Source: VGDP01 sp964530335
Lineage (GTDB): Bacteria; Pseudomonadota; Alphaproteobacteria; SP197
Assembly: GCA_964530335.1 (NCBI GenBank)
Contig: CAZGYG010000112.1
Span: forward strand, 1-6,145
Direction of reading: 5' to 3'
DNA: 6,145 nucleotides
The position numbers and the translations under genes are program-made. The stretch's first letter is position 1. Every line of letters begins with the position of its first letter. This document shows, piece after piece, positions 6,118 to 6,145 of the stretch. The notes beneath the pieces were generated by a model. The model was not told the origin of the DNA, did not search any database, and saw only the letters and a program-made list of their open reading frames with translations.

Positions 6118-6145
6118 TATGCGCACTCATCCGCGCTGTCCCTAG

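Noticed and set aside
3628..6126. 832-codon open frame on the minus strand, antisense to mrcA
   Set aside because: It mirrors mrcA codon for codon and is rich in Arg/Ala/Gly/His as expected from the complement of a GC-rich gene. It shows no recognisable domain, while the opposite strand has every PBP1A motif.
6119..6145. Eight-codon open frame (MRTHPRCP) starting just after the mrcA stop and ending at the window edge
   Set aside because: Too short to support, no clear RBS, and no match to the start of prfB as I know it. It may be leader sequence of the next gene.

Overview
The window looks like a chromosomal core segment of a GC-rich alphaproteobacterium. By eye it is close to 70% G+C, with G/C in most third codon positions. 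The protein signatures (an RNase E with an acidic insert in its S1 domain, an AMIN-type amidase, and a class A PBP with typical alphaproteobacterial wording) and the order rne / amidase / mrcA all fit. As I recall, prfB often follows mrcA in this group. A Rhodospirillales-like lineage is plausible, but I cannot fix the genus.

Layout: positions 1-1991 (minus strand) hold most of rne (ribonuclease E), whose C-terminal end runs off the left edge. A run of exactly 100 N (1532-1631) interrupts it inside the S1-domain insert. Identical 25-base sequences abut both sides of the N run, and the reading frame differs by one register across it. Removing the N run plus one 25-base copy (125 bases) restores one open frame of 622 codons with the catalytic residues spaced as in E. 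coli RNase E. The gap is therefore probably an assembly artefact, not a broken gene.

Positions 1992-2407 are a divergent intergenic region of 416 bases. It holds an RBS and a GC-rich hairpin just upstream of rne, a candidate rne promoter that would give a leader of about 250 nt, and a perfect 6+6 dyad with two GANTC sites on the amidase side.

Positions 2408-3673 (plus) encode a periplasmic N-acetylmuramoyl-L-alanine amidase of the AmiC type: signal peptide, AMIN domain, a linker built of QSLP repeats, and a zinc amidase domain with all metal and catalytic residues. After a 59-base gap, 3733-6117 (plus) encodes a complete penicillin-binding protein 1A (glycosyltransferase plus transpeptidase). 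These two genes probably form one transcription unit for cell-wall work: PBP1A polymerises and crosslinks peptidoglycan, and the amidase removes stem peptides from glycan strands, typically during septum splitting. The last 28 bases hold no supportable gene.

I see no mobile element, CRISPR array, tRNA or rRNA, and no sign of a new multi-gene system. The points worth a second look are the false-looking gap, the repeat-rich S1 insert, the rne leader, the dyad/GANTC cluster and the QSLP linker.
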